Shown: piece by piece, positions 62,505 to 64,000 of the stretch
How positions within the stretch are numbered: position 1 is the first letter of the stretch
Layout of the letters: the number at the start of each line of letters is the position of its first letter
Assembly (NCBI GenBank): GCA_016841965.1
Contig: JAEANN010000001.1
Coordinates: forward strand, 62,001-126,000
DNA length: 64,000 bases
Direction of reading: 5' to 3'
From: Candidatus Roseilinea mizusawaensis
GTDB taxonomy: Bacteria; Chloroflexota; Anaerolineae; J036; Brachytrichaceae
Translations under genes and position numbers: made by a program
The notes under the pieces: generated by a model
What the model saw: the letters and a program-made list of their open reading frames with translations, nothing else
The model's database searches: none
What the model was told of the DNA's origin: nothing

Positions 62505-63755
62505 TCAAATCGATCTGCCGAGGAAGCGCCAGAAATTGTTGCTCAACAGATCGGCGACATCCCGCTCGATCTCCGCGCGCTCCAGCCGCCAGCCGGCTTG
62601 CATGAGCGCCGCATACTTGTCGACCAACACCTTGCCGATGATGGCTCTGGAATGCGCCCATTTGTAGATCACCTGGTCCAGAATGCGCGCGTCGGAATGC
62701 TGCGGGATAAAGCTGAGGCCAAGCATCTCCACGCGCATGCGGGTAATGTCCTCGATGATGACGGGGTTGTTGACAAACCACCAGCAGCCAAAGATCATCA
62801 GGTTGCTGAACTTGCGCGCCAGGACGATCAACTCGTGCTGGTTCTCACGCGATAGCACGGTGACGAGGAACTTGTTGTGCGGATATTCGCGGGCTAGATA
62901 AGCTACCGACGACAGATCGGCCCGCCCCAAGCCATCGCCGGCCAGCCTCAGGGCCGGGTTGATGAGCCGCTCGGAGCCGATCATCATGGCAAAGGGGAGG
63001 CCGGCCTCGCGACATATCGGCAGCACACATTCGCGCAAGATGGCAGCGTTGGCTGATGTTTCAGGAAATCGGAACGTCGGTGGCAGCGACGCGGCCATAT
63101 AGAGCGGATTCATCCACTGGATCCAATCTCGCAGAAAGCGGCGTACTCCCTGGAAGGAGCGCTCGGTCGCGTCATCATCCACGTCATAGCCCTGGTCGCG
63201 TAGCTGCGGCGCGGCCTGGTTGTAACCGCGCACCAGAGGGTCGATGCGCAATACAGGATGAAAGCGGGGATCGGGCTTGTGGCCGGCCTGCCAAAACGCC
63301 TGCTCAAGCGGGTCGAAGGGATCGTTGGTCATCACCACGTGGGCGATATTGGCTAGCGCCAACACGCGGTCGACATGTTGCTCGGCTGTGAGGCCGGCCA
63401 GCGCCGCGCGATAGGCATTCAAATCGCGGGTGGTCAAATCCAATCCAAGCGCCTGTAGCGTGGTCAGCACGCCACGCTGCGCTTCGCTGATGGGCGAATG
63501 ATTGACAAACAGCATCTGCCAGATGTGATCGGCTTGCTGTTGTTTGGACCAGCCGTAAAACACATCGGGCGGCGTGTCACTCCAGCGCATCACCTCCGCT
63601 ACCAGGTAGTGATAGGTGAGCAGCTCATCGACACCCCATAACAAGAGATTGCCCATGTTGGGCGAGTACAGATGCGTGTGGATATCGGTAATGGGCTGGC
63701 GCGCGAGCGATTCGTGAACGGCTTCTTCCAAAGCAGAGATAGTGCCAATCGGCAT
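62505..63755 (-). CDS. UxaC/glucuronate-isomerase-like amidohydrolase superfamily protein
   Basis: A 416-residue TIM-barrel protein. The N-terminal metal motif ITDIHTHLYSP is typical of the superfamily, and the C-terminal half (MIFGCWWFVNNPVIIEDITR, IPQHSDARI) resembles uronate-isomerase relatives. It may isomerise or cleave a sugar acid; the substrate is unknown. ATG 63755 has GGAGG 6 bp upstream; the longer frame is repeat-encoded. Confidence 0.82.
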   Translation of the reverse strand: MPIGTISALEEAVHESLARQPITDIHTHLYSPNMGNLLLWGVDELLTYHYLVAEVMRWSDTPPDVFYGWSKQQQADHIWQMLFVNHSPISEAQRGVLTTLQALGLDLTTRDLNAYRAALAGLTAEQHVDRVLALANIAHVVMTNDPFDPLEQAFWQAGHKPDPRFHPVLRIDPLVRGYNQAAPQLRDQGYDVDDDATERSFQGVRRFLRDWIQWMNPLYMAASLPPTFRFPETSANAAILRECVLPICREAGLPFAMMIGSERLINPALRLAGDGLGRADLSSVAYLAREYPHNKFLVTVLSRENQHELIVLARKFSNLMIFGCWWFVNNPVIIEDITRMRVEMLGLSFIPQHSDARILDQVIYKWAHSRAIIGKVLVDKYAALMQAGWRLERAEIERDVADLLSNNFWRFLGRSI

Positions 63756-63774
63756 AGAGGGCCTCCAACGCGGT

Positions 63775-63823
63775 GAATTGTCCATCCTCAAGCGACAATC
63801 GTCAATCTCCAACCGAAGATTCG
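63775..63823. repeat. Heptamer array between the last two genes
   Basis: Seven 7-bp units (GAATTGT, CCATCCT, CAAGCGA, CAATCGT, CAATCTC, CAACCGA, AGATTCG) lie between divergent genes, next to the -10 box at 63829. Confidence 0.75.
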
Positions 63824-63828
63824 AAATG

Positions 63829-63834
63829 TACAAT
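63829..63834 (+). promoter_or_regulatory. -10-like box of the last gene, leaderless type
   Basis: TACAAT ends 7 bp before ATG 63842. Confidence 0.45.
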
Positions 63835-63841
63835 ATGCCGC

Positions 63842-64000
63842 ATGACGCAATCCGATTTTCGGCGCTGGGTTGAGAGTATTCTAGGCGATATGCCGTTCGA
63901 GGAAATCATCTCGAAGGAAGTACTGGAACACGTTAACCGCCTGCAGTTGATGACGGAGGAAAGCGCGTGGCGGTTTGCGCGGGAGGAAGCGCGCGAGTCG
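63842..64000 (+). CDS. Unknown protein, 3' truncated by window
   Basis: The first 53 codons are open to the window end. The peptide starts MTQSDFRRWVESILGD and is acidic/helical. A -10-like box 7 bp upstream supports the start. No family is recognised. Confidence 0.55.
   Translation, partial: MTQSDFRRWVESILGDMPFEEIISKEVLEHVNRLQLMTEESAWRFAREEARES

Overview
The window looks like chromosomal DNA of a Chloroflexota bacterium, probably Anaerolineae or a close relative. This rests on high GC, Thr/Pro-rich surface proteins, a one-chain glycyl-tRNA synthetase, an inositol-lipid gene pair, and gene starts without Shine-Dalgarno sites. It is an inference from gene content; no marker phylogeny was run. 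I see no prophage, insertion sequence or CRISPR array. The only RNA gene found is tRNA-His(GTG).

Layout. 1-6.1 kb: a KimA/APC-type transporter cut by the window edge, a P2-type cation ATPase and two TrkA-like RCK proteins, probably one ion-homeostasis module. 6.2-12.9 kb: fused glycyl-tRNA synthetase, FtsK translocase, and a three-S1-domain protein. 13.4-18.0 kb (+): myo-inositol-phosphate synthase, CDP-alcohol phosphatidyltransferase, mannose-type PTS EIIB and a fused EIIC-EIID, and a membrane protein. 18.1-29.2 kb: deaminase-like amidohydrolase, rhodanese, GH3 protein with degenerate catalytic loop, small unknown protein, RraA-like and amidohydrolase pair divergent from a GH2 glycosidase, and a cold-shock-domain protein with a duplicated helical domain. 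29.3-43.0 kb (mostly -): membrane glycosyltransferase, tRNA-His, GNAT, an envelope-stress set (PspA, coiled-coil membrane protein, NfeD, slipin), prs, efp (+), dnaN, LarA-like, sortase (+), TPR protein, and an HExxH membrane protein.

43.0-43.34 kb is a non-coding stretch with a 10-bp tandem array and several DnaA-box-like 9-mers, one perfect. It is a candidate replication origin or DnaA-binding regulatory region. 43.3-64 kb: pyruvate dehydrogenase E1 alpha, MGMT-glycosyltransferase-glycosyltransferase-SDR cluster with ATGA overlaps, GT2, xpt, rpsA, clpC, E2 acyltransferase, a caspase-like protease with a putative C-terminal effector-associated domain, an M1-like lipoprotein peptidase, a ferric-iron ABC transporter, a UxaC-like amidohydrolase, and the start of an unknown gene.

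Two patterns run through the whole window. First, at least 14 arrays of degenerate 7-bp repeats lie between genes and also in frame inside genes (P-type ATPase, GlyRS, amidohydrolase, two glycosyltransferases, E2). Second, a -10-like hexamer (TANNAT type) repeatedly sits 5-8 bp before the start codon, which suggests leaderless transcription.
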